A stretch of 45,638 nucleotides of DNA from Marinobacterium sp. (GTDB lineage Bacteria; Pseudomonadota; Gammaproteobacteria; Pseudomonadales; Balneatricaceae). The notes under the pieces were generated by a model. The model had not been told where the DNA came from. It worked only from the letters and a program-made list of their open reading frames with translations, and made no database searches. The stretch is from positions 1 through 45,638 of the forward strand of contig JAOXSF010000150.1 of assembly GCA_025800125.1 (NCBI GenBank). The letters run 5' to 3'. Positions 45,144 to 45,638 of this stretch are shown in pieces (within the stretch, counting starts at the first letter, position 1; each line of letters opens with the position of its first letter). A program made the position numbers and the translations under genes.

Positions 45144-45165
45144 GCAGGTCTGACAACAGACCTGC
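45144..45165 (-). terminator. thrH terminator
   Basis: GCAGGTCTG (45144-45152) pairs perfectly with CAGACCTGC (45157-45165) around ACAA. On the minus strand TTTTCCC follows. It lies 29 bp after the thrH stop. Confidence 0.85.
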
Positions 45166-45193
45166 AGTAAAGCTTAATGGCACAGCTGCTCGC

Positions 45194-45638
45194 TTACAGA
45201 GTGAGGTTTCGGTTACTGGCCTTGATAAATTCTTTTTTCAAATCTTCGTAGCTGTGTACCGCCGGGAACTGCGGGAATTCATCAATTACATTTTGTGGGG
45301 AATGGAACAGAATACCCGCTTCCGCCTGAGTCAGCATTGTAGTGTCGTTATAGGAATCCCCCGTGGCCACAACACGGTAATTCAGCAGCTGGAAAGCTCG
45401 CACAGACTGGCGTTTAGGATCTACCTGACGCAACGTATAGTCAGTGATACGGCCTTCCTCATTGACTTCCAGCTTATGGCAAAGCAACGTCGGGTAACCC
45501 AACTGAGCCATCAGCGGCGCAGCAAACTCATAGAACGTATCAGACAGGATCACCACCTGGAAACGCTCACGCAGCCAGTCAATAAACTCACGAGCACCTT
45601 CCAGCGGCGTTAATCGACTGATGGTGTCCTGAATCTGT
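45194..45638 (-). CDS. thrH: ThrH-type phosphoserine phosphatase / homoserine phosphotransferase (5' end outside window)
   Basis: The visible 147 residues match the C-terminal three quarters of Pseudomonas ThrH, a HAD enzyme of about 205 residues that removes phosphate from phosphoserine and can pass it to homoserine. Visible motifs are PLEGAREFIDWLRERF, HAD motif II in VVILSDTFYEF, QLGYPTLLCHKLEV, DPKRQSVRAFQ with the motif III Lys, and GDSYNDTTML (motif IV). The final VHSYEDLKKEFIKAS is also typical. The frame is open to the window edge, so the start and the DxD nucleophile motif lie beyond 45638. Confidence 0.93.
   Translation of the reverse strand, partial: QIQDTISRLTPLEGAREFIDWLRERFQVVILSDTFYEFAAPLMAQLGYPTLLCHKLEVNEEGRITDYTLRQVDPKRQSVRAFQLLNYRVVATGDSYNDTTMLTQAEAGILFHSPQNVIDEFPQFPAVHSYEDLKKEFIKASNRNLTL

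Noticed and set aside
1-45638. tRNA, rRNA or CRISPR array
   Set aside because: Reading all intergenic stretches showed no TPsiC-like GTTCGA arm with matching acceptor ends, no rRNA landmarks, and no regularly spaced identical repeats of 25-40 bp. The tandem arrays have no spacers.

Overview
The window looks like chromosomal DNA of a marine gammaproteobacterium, probably of the Oceanospirillales/Pseudomonadales type. The inference rests on gene content: monomeric NADP-isocitrate dehydrogenase, ThrH-type phosphoserine phosphatase, a Fur-controlled fagA-fumC pair as in Pseudomonas, AstA, HrpB, MltC and several chemoreceptor genes. No rRNA, tRNA, CRISPR array, plasmid or phage core is visible. 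A species cannot be named from sequence reading alone.

Layout. 1-264 holds a folded element resembling the right end/omega-RNA part of an IS200/IS605-type transposon. 265-9894 is mixed housekeeping: a small membrane protein, a PhoD-like phosphatase, an Lrp/AsnC regulator divergent from arginine succinyltransferase (astA), a pentapeptide-repeat protein, a PhnA-like zinc protein, a fatty acid hydroxylase-family membrane enzyme, a secreted DUF4856 protein and the lytic transglycosylase mltC. 10337-14640 carries icd and a single-Cache chemoreceptor. 14705-22736 is a seven-gene polysaccharide cluster read on the minus strand: wecB, wecC, wzx-like flippase, wzy-like polymerase, GT4 glycosyltransferase, a putative six-hairpin sugar-active protein and a WecG/TagA/CpsF transferase. 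Together these should make UDP-ManNAcA, use it, and flip and polymerise the repeat unit. The flippase and polymerase genes look AT-rich compared with their neighbours, as is usual for such loci.

23050-25884 carries a eukaryotic-type HisA (yeast HIS6-like) outside any his operon, a D-lactate dehydrogenase-type protein and a di-heme cytochrome c. 26021-32299 is central carbon/nitrogen metabolism: an isochorismatase-like hydrolase, a LysR regulator divergent from scoAB (succinyl-CoA:3-ketoacid CoA-transferase), alanine dehydrogenase and an aspartate-type aminotransferase with a TTG start. 32703-38705 holds a small membrane protein, a TetR regulator, a double-receiver response regulator whose first domain is degenerate, ferritin, a DUF6482-like protein, and a fagA-like gene with fumC behind a strong Fur box. 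Storing iron (ferritin) and replacing an iron enzyme with an iron-free one (FumC) lie side by side. Ten bases after fumC sits a double-truncated TnpB scar. 39178-45638 has a SAM methyltransferase, the helicase hrpB, a four-helix-bundle-type chemoreceptor, a secreted Cache-only protein and the 3' part of thrH.

A recurring feature is short, diverged tandem duplication (9-24 bp units) at or just past stop codons, or in frame inside coding regions, at eight places at least. The most noteworthy items are the eukaryotic-type HisA, the ManNAcA polysaccharide cluster with its unassigned toroid-type protein, the Fur-fagA-fumC unit ending in a TnpB scar, and the Cache-only secreted protein beside a chemoreceptor.
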